A stretch of 64,000 nucleotides of DNA from Nodularia sp034931045 (GCF_034931045.1 NZ_JAYGHH010000009.1:87960-151959), one strand, 5' to 3'; shown: positions 1 to 9,084, counted from the first letter of the stretch. Program-made: numbers and translations. The notes: generated by a model not told the origin, from the sequence alone.

Positions 1-336
1 GATAACAATAGATGGTATCAATTGGATTGTCAGAGAAGTAAACTGATGCTAAAGCGTGGGGTAGTTTTGATTTTATCCCCAGAATCAGCAAAAACCATGT
101 TTTCTTATGCTCCTAATATTGTTAGTTGGCTAGGTTCTAGGGTATATTATTTTTTAAAAGACATAGAATTACTCAGTATTGAAGAACGTCAGGGAAGACT
201 AGAAGCACTTCGAGAATGGTCAGGTTTAACTGACTCTCAAATAATTGAAATGGCTGAAGCGCAAACTCTACCACCTGAACCTAAATATGCTGAATGGCTT
301 GTACTTCTTGACAGAGGAGATTTAATTGGGCAGTAA
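1..336 (+). CDS. Unrecognised protein, 5' end cut by window edge
   Basis: The reading frame is open from base 1, so the gene starts outside the window; a TTG at 22 is an in-frame codon, not a convincing start. About 111 residues are visible, with no membrane segment or signal peptide. The C-terminal half is rich in Glu and Leu (ERQGRLEALREW, EYAEWL-like). The stop (334-336) overlaps the next frame, which opens at TTG 326, so the two genes look translationally coupled. I do not recognise the family. Confidence 0.55.
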   Translation, partial: DNNRWYQLDCQRSKLMLKRGVVLILSPESAKTMFSYAPNIVSWLGSRVYYFLKDIELLSIEERQGRLEALREWSGLTDSQIIEMAEAQTLPPEPKYAEWLVLLDRGDLIGQ

Positions 337-883
337 AAGTGACTGGGAGCAAATTTGTGAGGACGTACAAGAAAGACTCTTAAAAAGCGCTCCCATGACT
401 GTTAAAAGTGCTAAGGTATTGCGGGGTGAAATTTTCCAGTGTTTGACTAAAGCATCCGCTAATGGTCTTTTAAAAACAAAACTTCATGAAATCCATAAAT
501 TACTCAAAATAACTAAGCCAACAAAAGGAATTATTGAAATTACTGGAGGAGAACGAAACTTTAAGCGACTTAAAGAAATTCCCCATTTTGAGAGAATGGA
601 TGGTTGCTGGTTTGATTTTGCAATTTTAGTTAATCAAAATTATAAACCTGCTGAAATTATTGGCTTTGACTTTGAAATAAGATTTTTAGACGATAACCCC
701 ATTAAATTTCTGCGATTTGACCTTAATCCTCCTGGACATGATAATCAAGAAAGAGGAATACGGTTTCATCTGCATCCAGGTAGTGATGACTTGATGGTTC
801 ATAGTCCGCCAATGTCACCTCTGGAAATTATACATTTATTTTTATATGACCTGAAAATTTCCGAACGTCCTCGCAATTCCTAA
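326..883 (+). CDS. Unrecognised 185-residue protein coupled to the upstream gene
   Basis: The frame opens at TTG 326, inside the last codons of the upstream gene; the first ATG lies far inside at about residue 24. It is soluble, with a lysine-rich first half and a second half containing DFEIRFLDD and RFHLHPGSDD, rich in Asp, His and Phe. There are no transmembrane segments. The 11-bp overlap suggests the two proteins are made together, as in toxin/antitoxin or effector/partner pairs, but no known domain is visible and no function is assigned. Confidence 0.6.
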   Translation: MGSKSDWEQICEDVQERLLKSAPMTVKSAKVLRGEIFQCLTKASANGLLKTKLHEIHKLLKITKPTKGIIEITGGERNFKRLKEIPHFERMDGCWFDFAILVNQNYKPAEIIGFDFEIRFLDDNPIKFLRFDLNPPGHDNQERGIRFHLHPGSDDLMVHSPPMSPLEIIHLFLYDLKISERPRNS

Positions 884-892
884 TTAATTGAA

Positions 893-1459
893 TCATTCAA
901 ATACAGGTGGCCATAATTCAGAAACAGCAACTTCCCAACCTGGAAATAACTCATTCATAGATAACTTATCTTCACCCGTTAAAACTTCAACATCACCATG
1001 AGGACGATATACACTTACAGATAATTCATCAGGATTAATTAATATTCCTACTCTTGCACCTAACTCTAAAAATAACTTAACTTTATCTTCTAACTTAGAA
1101 ACTCTATCGGTTTTCGATTTTATTTCTACAACCAAATCAGGTACTAACTGACCAAAATCTCTCACCGTGCGTTTTAGTCTTGAAGCAGCTACAAAAGAAA
1201 CATCAGGAGCGCGTAAATCAGTATTTGGCATAATAAACCCACCACTTGAGTCAAATATCCGCCCAAGTTTACGAGGTTTTATCCAATTACCTAATAACCT
1301 GATTAATTCAGCCCCAATCTCACTAGATTCAATATCTGATGGACCCATAACTACAATATTTCCTTCTTGCAGTTCTATTTGGTAGTCCTGCGGATCTTCT
1401 TGTAGCTTTTGTTGTAGTCTGTCTACATCTTCAATAGTGAAAGTCATAGAACTTTTCAT
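893..1459 (-). CDS. Uma2 family (DUF820) putative endonuclease
   Basis: 188 residues with the Uma2/DUF820 pattern: an N-terminal region containing YQIELQEGNIVVM, then the PD-(D/E)XK-like core with LRAPDVSF (Asp) and PDLVVEIKS (Glu and Lys), followed by KVKLFLELGARVGILINPD. These families are heavily expanded in filamentous cyanobacteria; nuclease activity is predicted from the fold and the physiological role is unknown. The gene is convergent with the upstream pair (10 bp apart). A second Uma2 gene lies at 30488-31111. Confidence 0.85.
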   Translation of the reverse strand: MKSSMTFTIEDVDRLQQKLQEDPQDYQIELQEGNIVVMGPSDIESSEIGAELIRLLGNWIKPRKLGRIFDSSGGFIMPNTDLRAPDVSFVAASRLKRTVRDFGQLVPDLVVEIKSKTDRVSKLEDKVKLFLELGARVGILINPDELSVSVYRPHGDVEVLTGEDKLSMNELFPGWEVAVSELWPPVFE

Positions 1460-1496
1460 AGATAGTTCATAATACAGTCATTTTATCACTATTCCT

Positions 1497-1532
1497 TTGT
1501 AGTTGCGCTTTAGCGCTAAAGCGCAACTACAA
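1497..1532. repeat. Perfect 36-bp palindrome
   Basis: Both halves are exact reverse complements around a central AGCGCT (1512-1517), each arm reading TTGTAGTTGCGCTTTAGC. It lies between the desD stop (1558) and the Uma2 start (1459), both on the minus strand, so it may form a hairpin ending desD transcription. There is no loop and no clear T-run, so it could equally be a dispersed palindromic repeat. Confidence 0.8.
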
Positions 1533-1557
1533 GCTATGATGATTTATTCATGGGGAC

Positions 1558-2649
1558 TTACTGTGGTTTTGGTGTGCTTCCCATGAGTTTTAACCAGCGA
1601 TAATTAGAAGCTAAGGCTTCAGTAAAAGTTTCGCAAACATTGTATTTGACATCAAAGTCTTCGCAAACATCAGCTAAAATTTTAGCTATTTGTGGATAAT
1701 GAACGTGGCAAATATTCGGGAATAAATGATGTACAACTTGATAGTTAAGACCACCAAGATACCAGTTTAAAAACTGATTTTTAGGAGCAAAATCTACAGT
1801 GGTTTTGATTTGAAATATTGCCCATTCGTCATTAATTTGTTGCAAATCTGAATTGGGTTCAATAAACTCGGCTGCTTCTAAAACATGAGCCAGCATGAAA
1901 ATTACACAAATCATTAAGCCATAGGTCATGTAAGTAATCACAAATCCCACAACCGCTTGTATAGGCGAATATCCAACAGCAATTGGTATTCCCAAAAACA
2001 GTCCTAGCCAAATTAATTTTCCACTGAAGAAAACGAATAAATCTAGTGGTTTAAGTGTAGGAATATCGTAAGTATGATATTTACGCTTAAACATAACTAA
2101 ATAAACATCAGCAAAAGACCAATACAGGGGGATGATGGGATATATAAACCAAATGAATAAGTGTTGAAATGTATGATACCATTGATGCTCCATATAGGGA
2201 GTCATCCGAACTAAACCATCACCATGTATTTCTACATCATGCCCTAATATATTAGTGTATTTGTGGTGTAGAAAATTATGTCTAAATTTCCACAGAAAAC
2301 TAGACAAACCAATTATATCGAAGGTATAACCAAAGATATTATTGACAATTTTATGGCGAGAATAACCACCATGATTTGCATCATGTCCTACACTAAAACC
2401 AATACCAGCAATACCGAATCCTAAAGCAATACAGCCAATGATTTTTAGCCATATTTCAGGGGGACCGAAGAGCGTAAAAGTCCAAGTAGCGATGACCCAT
2501 GACAAAATAACGGTTGTCTTCATGTACATCGCTGCATTATCTCTAGTAGAGATATTCTGAGACTGAAAATAAGCATCAACTCGCTTATTTAGTTCCTTTC
2601 TAAAACCGTAGTTTTTGGTAAAAGTTACTTTTGGTTGTGTTTGTGTCAT
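1558..2649 (-). CDS. desD: Delta-6 acyl-lipid desaturase DesD
   Basis: 363 residues, an integral membrane di-iron desaturase that introduces the delta-6 double bond into C18 chains of membrane glycolipids, using ferredoxin. Three histidine boxes are visible: HDANH (about residue 89), HNFLHH (about 124) and QVVHH (about 305), the last with Gln as the first residue of the box, typical of front-end desaturases. There is no cytochrome b5 domain, as in cyanobacterial DesD of about 360 residues. It is the last of four same-strand desaturase genes and has its own leader of about 320 bp, part of which is shared with desB. With DesA, DesB and DesC it would allow synthesis of 18:3 gamma and 18:4. Confidence 0.9.
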   Translation of the reverse strand: MTQTQPKVTFTKNYGFRKELNKRVDAYFQSQNISTRDNAAMYMKTTVILSWVIATWTFTLFGPPEIWLKIIGCIALGFGIAGIGFSVGHDANHGGYSRHKIVNNIFGYTFDIIGLSSFLWKFRHNFLHHKYTNILGHDVEIHGDGLVRMTPYMEHQWYHTFQHLFIWFIYPIIPLYWSFADVYLVMFKRKYHTYDIPTLKPLDLFVFFSGKLIWLGLFLGIPIAVGYSPIQAVVGFVITYMTYGLMICVIFMLAHVLEAAEFIEPNSDLQQINDEWAIFQIKTTVDFAPKNQFLNWYLGGLNYQVVHHLFPNICHVHYPQIAKILADVCEDFDVKYNVCETFTEALASNYRWLKLMGSTPKPQ

Positions 2650-2651
2650 CT

Positions 2652-2815
2652 ATTTGATTGCACTGGATTCATTTGTGGGATAAAAATCGGAATTTTTTGT
2701 ATATCTCTAGTGTCAGATTTGACGAATACACCAGAATGTACACTCTAGTAATTCACCTCAAAAACTCAGTAGATAAAAACTACCAGAATCAATTTTTACA
2801 GAATAATAGAAATTA
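2652..2815 (-). promoter_or_regulatory. Conserved desD leader, homologous to the desB leader
   Basis: About 165 bp immediately upstream of desD aligns with the region upstream of desB (4029-4195). Shared blocks in + orientation include TTTGATTGCACT, TATCTCTAGT and GTAATTCACCT, in the same order and spacing, while the coding regions are only distantly related. Shared promoter or 5'-UTR control (for example by cold) is inferred. No transcription start was assigned. Confidence 0.55.
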
Positions 2816-2968
2816 ATCAAAACCTTAATATTCAATTAAGAAATTTGTCTTAATTCTCCTAAACTCCTGTTCTTTGCGACTCTGCGTGTTAGCGTCAGCG
2901 AGGCGTAGCCCGATAAAAAAAGTCCGCGACGGCGGACTTTAGTGTATATAGTGAAGAATCATCCTCGC
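2816..2968. other. desB-desD spacer: dispersed repeat and terminator
   Basis: Apart from the desD leader, this stretch holds a GC-rich fragment around 2870-2912 (CTCTGCGTGTTAGCGTCAG-like) resembling dispersed non-coding repeats of filamentous cyanobacteria, then the hairpin at 2919-2940. I see no gene. Confidence 0.5.
2914..2940 (-). terminator. Rho-independent terminator after desB
   Basis: A perfect 9-bp stem AAAGTCCGC/GCGGACTTT with loop GACG at 2919-2940 is followed on the minus strand by a run of T (the A run at 2914-2921 on +). It sits 29 bp past the desB stop and separates desB from desD, so desD must have its own promoter. Confidence 0.8.
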
Positions 2969-4039
2969 CTACTTCTGATGATTGGATGTGTAGTAAACCT
3001 TACTACCTGTATCCGGAACAAAATGACAGCTAATAGCAGAACGCCATACAGATTTCCATATAGGTTCTTCAGACTTGCGGAAATATTCACCCATAATTGG
3101 TTTAATCGCCTCAGTCGCCTTCAATAAATTGTAGTGAGGCATATTGAGAAAGATATGATGAGCAACATGAGTACCGATATCATGATGGATATGATTGATA
3201 AAGCCATAGTCTCTATCAATACTAGAAATTGCACCTTTAAGAAAAGTCCAATCTTCTCCACGATACCAAGGAATATCTGACTCTGTATGATGCAAAAATG
3301 TCACCAAATCTAGCCAAATTATAAACACAATATAAGGCATAGCGTAGTATTTTAGTAACCACATCCAGCCCCATTGAAAGGTGAAGAAACCTAGTAAAGC
3401 TACCATCCCTATCCAAAGTGCAGTACTAGTCAACACATCCCATTTTTCTGAAGGCTTAAAAAGTGGGCTACTAGGCAAAAAGTGAGAGCCTTCCTTTCCT
3501 GGAGAACGCTTGAATAAATACACCGGATAAGCCAAAAGAAAGACATAATATCTGCCTAACTTTTGAACTAATGGCATTTCTTTATACTGGGATTCTGACA
3601 CAGGATACCAGCTTTCATCGTTATCGATATTGCCAGTATTTTTGTGGTGAGTTCTGTGGCTAATTCTCCAACCGTGATAAGGAACTAATATCGGTGTGTG
3701 AGATAAATGTCCAATCAAATCATTCAGCCATTTATGCTTAGAAAAAGATTGGTGTCCACAGTCATGTCCAACTACAAACAAAGCCCAAAACATTGTTCCT
3801 TGCATGACCCAGAAAATTGGCCAAAAGTACCAAGAATCTAAATAATTAGCCACTGCATAAAGCAAACTAATAATCAAGATGTCACGAAAGAAATAAAATA
3901 GGGATTTTGTCACACTTGGCTGAAAGCATTCAGCAGGTATTGCTGCTTTCAAATCCTGAAGAGTAAAGGGGAGTTTGGTTATATCCTCAGACGGTTCACA
4001 GTCATCAGGATTATTGAAAGCGATGGTATTTGATTGCAC
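2969..4039 (-). CDS. desB: Omega-3 (delta-15) acyl-lipid desaturase DesB
   Basis: 356 residues; a membrane-bound di-iron desaturase adding the omega-3 double bond to 18:2/18:3 chains. Histidine boxes are HDCGH (about 92), HRTHH (about 128) and HVAHH (about 291). The C-terminal GSKVYY segment resembles the end of plant omega-3 desaturases and distinguishes it from DesA. The start is GTG (4037-4039): there is no ATG near the expected N-terminus. It follows desA by 191 bp and ends in a good terminator. Confidence 0.9.
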   Translation of the reverse strand: MQSNTIAFNNPDDCEPSEDITKLPFTLQDLKAAIPAECFQPSVTKSLFYFFRDILIISLLYAVANYLDSWYFWPIFWVMQGTMFWALFVVGHDCGHQSFSKHKWLNDLIGHLSHTPILVPYHGWRISHRTHHKNTGNIDNDESWYPVSESQYKEMPLVQKLGRYYVFLLAYPVYLFKRSPGKEGSHFLPSSPLFKPSEKWDVLTSTALWIGMVALLGFFTFQWGWMWLLKYYAMPYIVFIIWLDLVTFLHHTESDIPWYRGEDWTFLKGAISSIDRDYGFINHIHHDIGTHVAHHIFLNMPHYNLLKATEAIKPIMGEYFRKSEEPIWKSVWRSAISCHFVPDTGSKVYYTSNHQK

Positions 4040-4195
4040 TTGATTCTTTGGTGAAATATAAATCGAATTTTTCTGACATATCTCTAGTATCAGGTTTAAC
4101 TAATACTCAAGAAGATAATCTCTGGTAATTCACCTAAGAATAGTTAAGTAGATCAAGAATTACCAGAATCTATTTAATTTACAGGATACTAAAAA
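4040..4195 (-). promoter_or_regulatory. Conserved desB leader
   Basis: This AT-rich region upstream of desB aligns over about 165 bp with the leader of desD (2652-2815). The similarity begins a few bases inside the desB coding region. Conserved blocks include TATCTCTAGT and TGGTAATTCACC on the + strand. A common regulatory input for the two genes is inferred. Confidence 0.55.
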
Positions 4196-4230
4196 CTATT
4201 GCAACAACAATAATACAAGTTGGTTGCTCT

Positions 4231-5283
4231 TTATTTTCCTGCGTAATATTCGTCGAAAGTCTCATAGCCAATATCAGTTTTATATAATTGACATTGGTCT
4301 GTGATTTGCTTCATTAAAGACCATGAGAATTTGCATTCATCATGGAGATAAGGCTGCCAATTTTCTTTGATGCTGCTGTAGGCTAACCGCAAATTATAGG
4401 AAGGAATGGCAGTTGAAATATGATGAGGAACGTGAACATTTATATCGTGGCAAAGAATTTCTACCCAACGAGGATAATCACAATGAATAGTACCAGATAG
4501 TTGTGCTAAAGCCTCGTTCCACTTGCTTGCTGTGTTAAAAGGAACATCTGAAGCAGTGTGGTGAACAATGGTGAAGGTACTCATCCAAAAATGGTATACC
4601 ATCCAGGGTAAGAGCCAAAACTTGACAAATCCCCAAATACCTGTTGTCGCTATTAGGAGAGGAAATGCGATCGCAGCAAATATCACGACTACAGCTACAG
4701 AAAGCTTAACACTTGATTGGTCTTTGGGTTTGAAGTTCCGCGCATCAAAATGTACCAATGCCCAATGTCCAATAGAACCTACCCACCACAGACGCTTACG
4801 CATGAAGCCTTCAAAGGCAAATTGTCTCAAGGGTGTCCAATTGGCAAATACGTTTGTTCTAATGGGATGCCAAGCATTATCCTCATCCAACTTATTGGTA
4901 TGAGCATGGTGATAATTATGCTTAATCCGCCAACTGTGGAAGGGATAAATTAAGGGAGCCATGAATATGTGACCCACTAAATCATTTACCCAAGGTCGTT
5001 GAGCAAAAGACCTGTGACCACAATCATGGCCAACTACGAAAAAACCTGTTAAAGCAGTGCCTGTAAAAATCCAAGCTACGGGCAGAAGGAACCACGGACT
5101 GATTGCCAGAAAAGAGTAGCCCAAACCAACCATCAAAACACTTAGTAGCGCCTGTGTCCAAGCTTTGCGGCTGTTTTTCTCAAAACATTCCCGTGGCAAA
5201 GTTTTGATAATATCTTTGAGTTTCAGGTTGGAATCACCAAGGTCTTCACCTAGTTTCTGGCTGTTGATTATTGATGTAGTCAT
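4231..5283 (-). CDS. desA: Delta-12 acyl-lipid desaturase DesA
   Basis: 350 residues from the ATG at 5281-5283, the normal DesA length; a 24-codon extension to 5355 is open but unlikely, and an AGGTG-type ribosome site precedes the chosen start. Histidine boxes HDCGH, HNYHH and HVPHH sit among four predicted membrane segments. It forms the delta-12 double bond (18:1 to 18:2), the substrate for DesB and DesD. It lies between desC and desB on the same strand; the 240-bp gap to desC suggests separate promoters. Confidence 0.9.
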   Translation of the reverse strand: MTTSIINSQKLGEDLGDSNLKLKDIIKTLPRECFEKNSRKAWTQALLSVLMVGLGYSFLAISPWFLLPVAWIFTGTALTGFFVVGHDCGHRSFAQRPWVNDLVGHIFMAPLIYPFHSWRIKHNYHHAHTNKLDEDNAWHPIRTNVFANWTPLRQFAFEGFMRKRLWWVGSIGHWALVHFDARNFKPKDQSSVKLSVAVVVIFAAIAFPLLIATTGIWGFVKFWLLPWMVYHFWMSTFTIVHHTASDVPFNTASKWNEALAQLSGTIHCDYPRWVEILCHDINVHVPHHISTAIPSYNLRLAYSSIKENWQPYLHDECKFSWSLMKQITDQCQLYKTDIGYETFDEYYAGK

Positions 5284-5523
5284 GAACACCTGGAAAACAG
5301 TATGCTTCACAGCCGAGTCACCAAAAAAGTGGCTGGCCGCAAAGTTTCTTAACATTAGCGTCTCAGATTATAACAACCTCAGCTACACAAGCGCACTATT
5401 AAATAGCTATGGGCAGTAATTTTCTGAGATATTGAATTGTTATTAGTTGCTCGTAGAAATTACTCTTTAGCCAATAGTGAATAAATTCTTTAATTTATCC
5501 ACTATTAACGAATAACCGGGAAA

Positions 5524-6342
5524 TTACTGCTTTTTATCTGCCAACTTGACATTAGTAGCCAGACCAAGTAGTTGCAGCAATTGAATTGTCATCCAAGTTA
5601 AATCGATTTCCCACCATTCCAGCCCGTGACGAGCAGAGTATTGAAAAGCATGGTGATTATTATGCCAGCCTTCGCCAAATACTAGCACAGCGACCCACCA
5701 GCAGTTTGTGGAGCGATCGCCTGAATCATGACTGCGATAACCGAATTTGTGAGTAGCGCTGTTCACTAGCCAAGTGCAATGGTAGACCCAGACAATGCGC
5801 GCAAATACTCCCCAAACCACAAAAGACCAGCCACCCAGATACATGAGTAATAAACCCAGTGCTACCTGAATCAAAATGAAATATTTTTGTAAAAACTGAT
5901 AAACTGAGTCTTCGGCAATGTCTTTGGTAAAACGAGGAACATCAGCATGAGAGGGAGAGTGATAAATTAACCAACCGATATGACTCCACCAGAAGCCTTT
6001 ATTGGAATCGTGGGGATCTGGGTCGGTATCAGAATGTAAATGATGAATGCGATGTGTCCCGATCCACTCGATTGGCCCGCCTTGACAGGCTAAAGTCCCG
6101 CAAAAGACCAAGAAATATTCCAGCCATTTAGGAGTTTGAAAACTGCGGTGAGTTACTAGACGGTGAAATCCCAGAGTAATCCCCAGTCCACCTGTGATCC
6201 AGTAAAGCAATAAAGCTACACCGACGGCATTCCAGCTAAAGTTGCTGGGAAGAAAAGCAAACAAAGCACCGATGTGCAGGGCTAAGAAGAACAGGGTATT
6301 TACCCAGTTAATTTGAAGTTTAGTGGAAGTAGCAATTGTCAT
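5524..6342 (-). CDS. desC: Delta-9 acyl-lipid desaturase DesC
   Basis: 272 residues with the stearoyl-desaturase pattern: HRLVTH, HRIHH and HNNHH histidine boxes and a GGLGITLGFHR motif. It introduces the first (delta-9) double bond into saturated C18/C16 chains on membrane lipids. First in the desC-desA-desB-desD series, it is divergent from the PLP enzyme gene at 6428, with an 85-bp shared intergenic region. Confidence 0.92.
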   Translation of the reverse strand: MTIATSTKLQINWVNTLFFLALHIGALFAFLPSNFSWNAVGVALLLYWITGGLGITLGFHRLVTHRSFQTPKWLEYFLVFCGTLACQGGPIEWIGTHRIHHLHSDTDPDPHDSNKGFWWSHIGWLIYHSPSHADVPRFTKDIAEDSVYQFLQKYFILIQVALGLLLMYLGGWSFVVWGVFARIVWVYHCTWLVNSATHKFGYRSHDSGDRSTNCWWVAVLVFGEGWHNNHHAFQYSARHGLEWWEIDLTWMTIQLLQLLGLATNVKLADKKQ

Positions 6343-6427
6343 GCAATAACCCGAATTGAAATTGTCTAACCTAATCTGCGGGGTTTGAAAATCCGCATAT
6401 CTATAATTTTTTCTAAAAGAGGAACTA

Positions 6428-7660
6428 ATGAACAGCTTAGAACATCTGCGGCAAGCAGAACAGGCACTAATAGAGATTTTTTCTGGAATTGACGCTCAGG
6501 TCAAGCATAATCTCAAACGAGTCCTAGATGCCTTTCGTAATCACCGTGTAGGCGCACACCATTTTGCTGGTGTTAGTGGTTATGGTCACGATGATCTAGG
6601 ACGAGAAACTTTAGATAAAGTTTATGCCGAAGTCATGGGCGCGGAAGCTGCGGCCGTGCGGGTGCAATTCGTTTCTGGAACTCATGCGATCGCGTGCGGC
6701 TTATTTGGTGTTCTTCGTCCTGGAGATGAAATGTTAGCAGTGGTCGGTTCTCCCTACGATACGCTCGAAGAAGTCATTGGTTTACGGGGTAAAGGTCAAG
6801 GCTCCCTTATTGAGTTTGGCATAAATTACCGCCAATTGGAGTTAACTGCCCAAGGAACTATAGATTGGGAAACCTTAAGTCATAGCGTAGGTGAAAACAC
6901 CCGGTTAGTATTAATTCAACGCTCTTGTGGTTATTCCTGGCGGCCGAGTTTATCAATTGCGGATATAGAAAAAATCGTTCATTTAGTTAAACAGCAAAAC
7001 CCCAACACAGTCTGCTTTGTCGATAACTGTTATGGGGAATTCATTGACACCAGAGAACCCACAGATGTTGGTGCTGACTTAATGGCGGGGTCGTTGATTA
7101 AAAATCCTGGGGGAACGATTGTCACAGCTGGCGGTTATGTTGCTGGTCGGGCTGGCTTAGTGGAAGCCGCCGCTTGTCGTTTAACTGCTCCTGGTATTGG
7201 GAGTTATGGTGGTGCAACCTTTGACCAAAATCGGCTGCTGTTCCAAGGCTTATTTTTAGCTCCCCAGATGGTAGGGGAGGCCATGAAGGGGACTCACTTG
7301 ACTGGTTATGTATTCGATAAATTGGGTTATCCCGTAAATCCCGCACCTCTTGCGCCTCGTGGGGATGTAATTCAGGCGATTAAATTGGGTTCTGCGGCCA
7401 AGTTAATTGCTTTCTGTAAGGCGATACAGCAGCATTCACCTGTGGGTTCCTATCTCGAACCCATTCCCGATGAGATACCGGGGTATGAGAGCCAAGTAGT
7501 GATGGCTGGGGGGACATTTATTGAGGGGAGTACTTTGGAGTTTTCGGCGGATGGACCTTTAAGAGAGCCTTATGTAGTTTATTGCCAGGGGGGGACTCAT
7601 TGGACTCATATTGCGATCGCATTAGAAGCGGCGATGGATGCTGTGGGTTATAAGAGTTAG
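6428..7660 (+). CDS. PLP-dependent methionine gamma-lyase family protein
   Basis: 410 residues matching the 'aluminium resistance'/methionine gamma-lyase-like family (COG4100, Pfam Met_gamma_lyase), fold type I PLP enzymes of uncertain substrate. Visible features: HHFAGVSGYGHDDLGR near the N-terminus, VRVQFVSGTHAI (cofactor-phosphate region), FVDNCYGEF with the PLP-ring Asp, and SLIKNPGG with the candidate Schiff-base lysine. AGAGG-like sequence (AAAAGAGGAACTAATG) precedes the ATG. Convergent with bciB across a hairpin. The actual reaction in cyanobacteria is not established. Confidence 0.85.
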   Translation: MNSLEHLRQAEQALIEIFSGIDAQVKHNLKRVLDAFRNHRVGAHHFAGVSGYGHDDLGRETLDKVYAEVMGAEAAAVRVQFVSGTHAIACGLFGVLRPGDEMLAVVGSPYDTLEEVIGLRGKGQGSLIEFGINYRQLELTAQGTIDWETLSHSVGENTRLVLIQRSCGYSWRPSLSIADIEKIVHLVKQQNPNTVCFVDNCYGEFIDTREPTDVGADLMAGSLIKNPGGTIVTAGGYVAGRAGLVEAAACRLTAPGIGSYGGATFDQNRLLFQGLFLAPQMVGEAMKGTHLTGYVFDKLGYPVNPAPLAPRGDVIQAIKLGSAAKLIAFCKAIQQHSPVGSYLEPIPDEIPGYESQVVMAGGTFIEGSTLEFSADGPLREPYVVYCQGGTHWTHIAIALEAAMDAVGYKS

Positions 7661-7667
7661 GATTGTT

Positions 7668-7714
7668 TCACGCAAAGGCGCAAAGGAAAGAGTGCAAAGG
7701 GGTTCTTTGCGTGA
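7668..7714. terminator. Hairpin between convergent genes
   Basis: Arms TCACGCAAAG (7668-7677) and CTTTGCGTGA (7705-7714) pair perfectly around a 27-base loop between the ends of the PLP enzyme gene and bciB. It may terminate both transcripts; there is no T-run, and the sequence resembles the 'cgcaaagg' class of dispersed repeats. Confidence 0.45.
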
Positions 7715-7718
7715 GCCA

Positions 7719-8912
7719 TCAATCCGGTAACTTATACTGTCCCACAATCCTCTTAGCAAACTCCGGTACATGAGCTTGCAACTTCTCAGGATAATTGCGC
7801 TTCACATACAAATAATTCCGCGTAAAATGGGAATCAATGGAAAACCGCGCATACTCCAAACCCTTCGGACCAATCTTTTCAATCACCACACCCATCAATT
7901 TTGCCGCCCACATCGGCAGAGTCACCCCTTTATCGTAAGCAGGAATACTCTGTTGTACAGCTTCTTTCCTGTTCCCCTGAGACATCACCGGCTGAGTGTC
8001 CAACTGGTCTTGCACCAAGTCCAGCATTTCTTTACCTGTATCATTTCTGACTACAATCCACTGCCAGCCGAAGGGCGCGCCCATATAACCCACAACTAAA
8101 TCAGCTAGGGAATTCACATAATCAAAGCAAGTCATACAAGACGGTGCAAACACATCTTTGAGTTTGTTCGTCTTTAAACCAAAGAATGGCACAGTTTCGC
8201 TGGAACCATCCTCATGTTTGAAGTGAACTCGGAAGTCTTGCATAAATTCATAATGCACCACTGTCTCAGGTGAACGGCTGGTAGTTTCTAAGAATTTTTG
8301 CAGTCCAGCGCGGGTAACGTTATCTACGCAAGGTGTACCCAATACATATAACTTTTCTAAACCTAGTTCTTTTTCTACGGCTCTCAGGGCTTGAATTTGG
8401 CAACCTACACCAATTACTAATAACCGTTTCATGCCTGATTTTTCTATTTGTTCCAAAACAGAAAGGTTGGGCGATAATGTTGGTTTATTTACTCTCGCTG
8501 CCAGTATTTCTTCTGGGGTGCGGGCGATGACTGGCATGGGTTGAAAGCGGTCTTCTTTGGTATTCTGTACACAGACAACACCTTCCACTAAGCCGCGATT
8601 CAGCATTTCAATGGCAATGCTACTGACAATACCCGTCCATTGTGCGCCTTCTATGGGCTGCTGTTTGCGGGCGGCGATCATGTCTTGATGAACACCAAAG
8701 TAGAGTTCATTTTCATTATCTAGGTCACGCGATCGCTTGTGGGTTTCTGCTTCCAGTCCCCCTATCTGCTGATTAATAAAAGCGCAGGCTTCCTTGACAT
8801 AGTGAATATAATATGTATCACACAATCCGCACTCGCTACAGAGTTCTTTTGCTGGGCGGCGACTAGTAGATTTAAGGGCTTTGGCTTTTTTGTGAGGAGA
8901 AACTGAAGTCAT
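7719..8912 (-). CDS. bciB: 3,8-divinyl (proto)chlorophyllide 8-vinyl reductase BciB
   Basis: About 397 residues from the ATG at 8912 (an 8-codon extension to 8936 is open). Belongs to the F420-hydrogenase/dehydrogenase beta-subunit family. The N-terminus has an iron-sulfur cysteine motif ELCSECGLC, followed by a second cysteine cluster PSCMTCFDY near residue 270. In cyanobacteria the close homologue (Slr1923 type) reduces the 8-vinyl group during chlorophyll a synthesis, using ferredoxin. The GVGCQIQALR and LGTPCVDN motifs also fit the family. Monocistronic and convergent with the upstream gene. Confidence 0.85.
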   Translation of the reverse strand: MTSVSPHKKAKALKSTSRRPAKELCSECGLCDTYYIHYVKEACAFINQQIGGLEAETHKRSRDLDNENELYFGVHQDMIAARKQQPIEGAQWTGIVSSIAIEMLNRGLVEGVVCVQNTKEDRFQPMPVIARTPEEILAARVNKPTLSPNLSVLEQIEKSGMKRLLVIGVGCQIQALRAVEKELGLEKLYVLGTPCVDNVTRAGLQKFLETTSRSPETVVHYEFMQDFRVHFKHEDGSSETVPFFGLKTNKLKDVFAPSCMTCFDYVNSLADLVVGYMGAPFGWQWIVVRNDTGKEMLDLVQDQLDTQPVMSQGNRKEAVQQSIPAYDKGVTLPMWAAKLMGVVIEKIGPKGLEYARFSIDSHFTRNYLYVKRNYPEKLQAHVPEFAKRIVGQYKLPD

Positions 8913-9084
8913 ATTAAACGCAATTTGTGATCTCAAAATTTAAAATAGCGGAATGCTGTATTTTACACAAAGTTTCATAGCAATTCTACACCTTTATCTT
9001 ATGGGAACCTTTACAGGAAACGAAAGTTTATTTAATACTGATAATGACAGCATAAACAAGTCTAATAATTTACTTTAAAATCCC

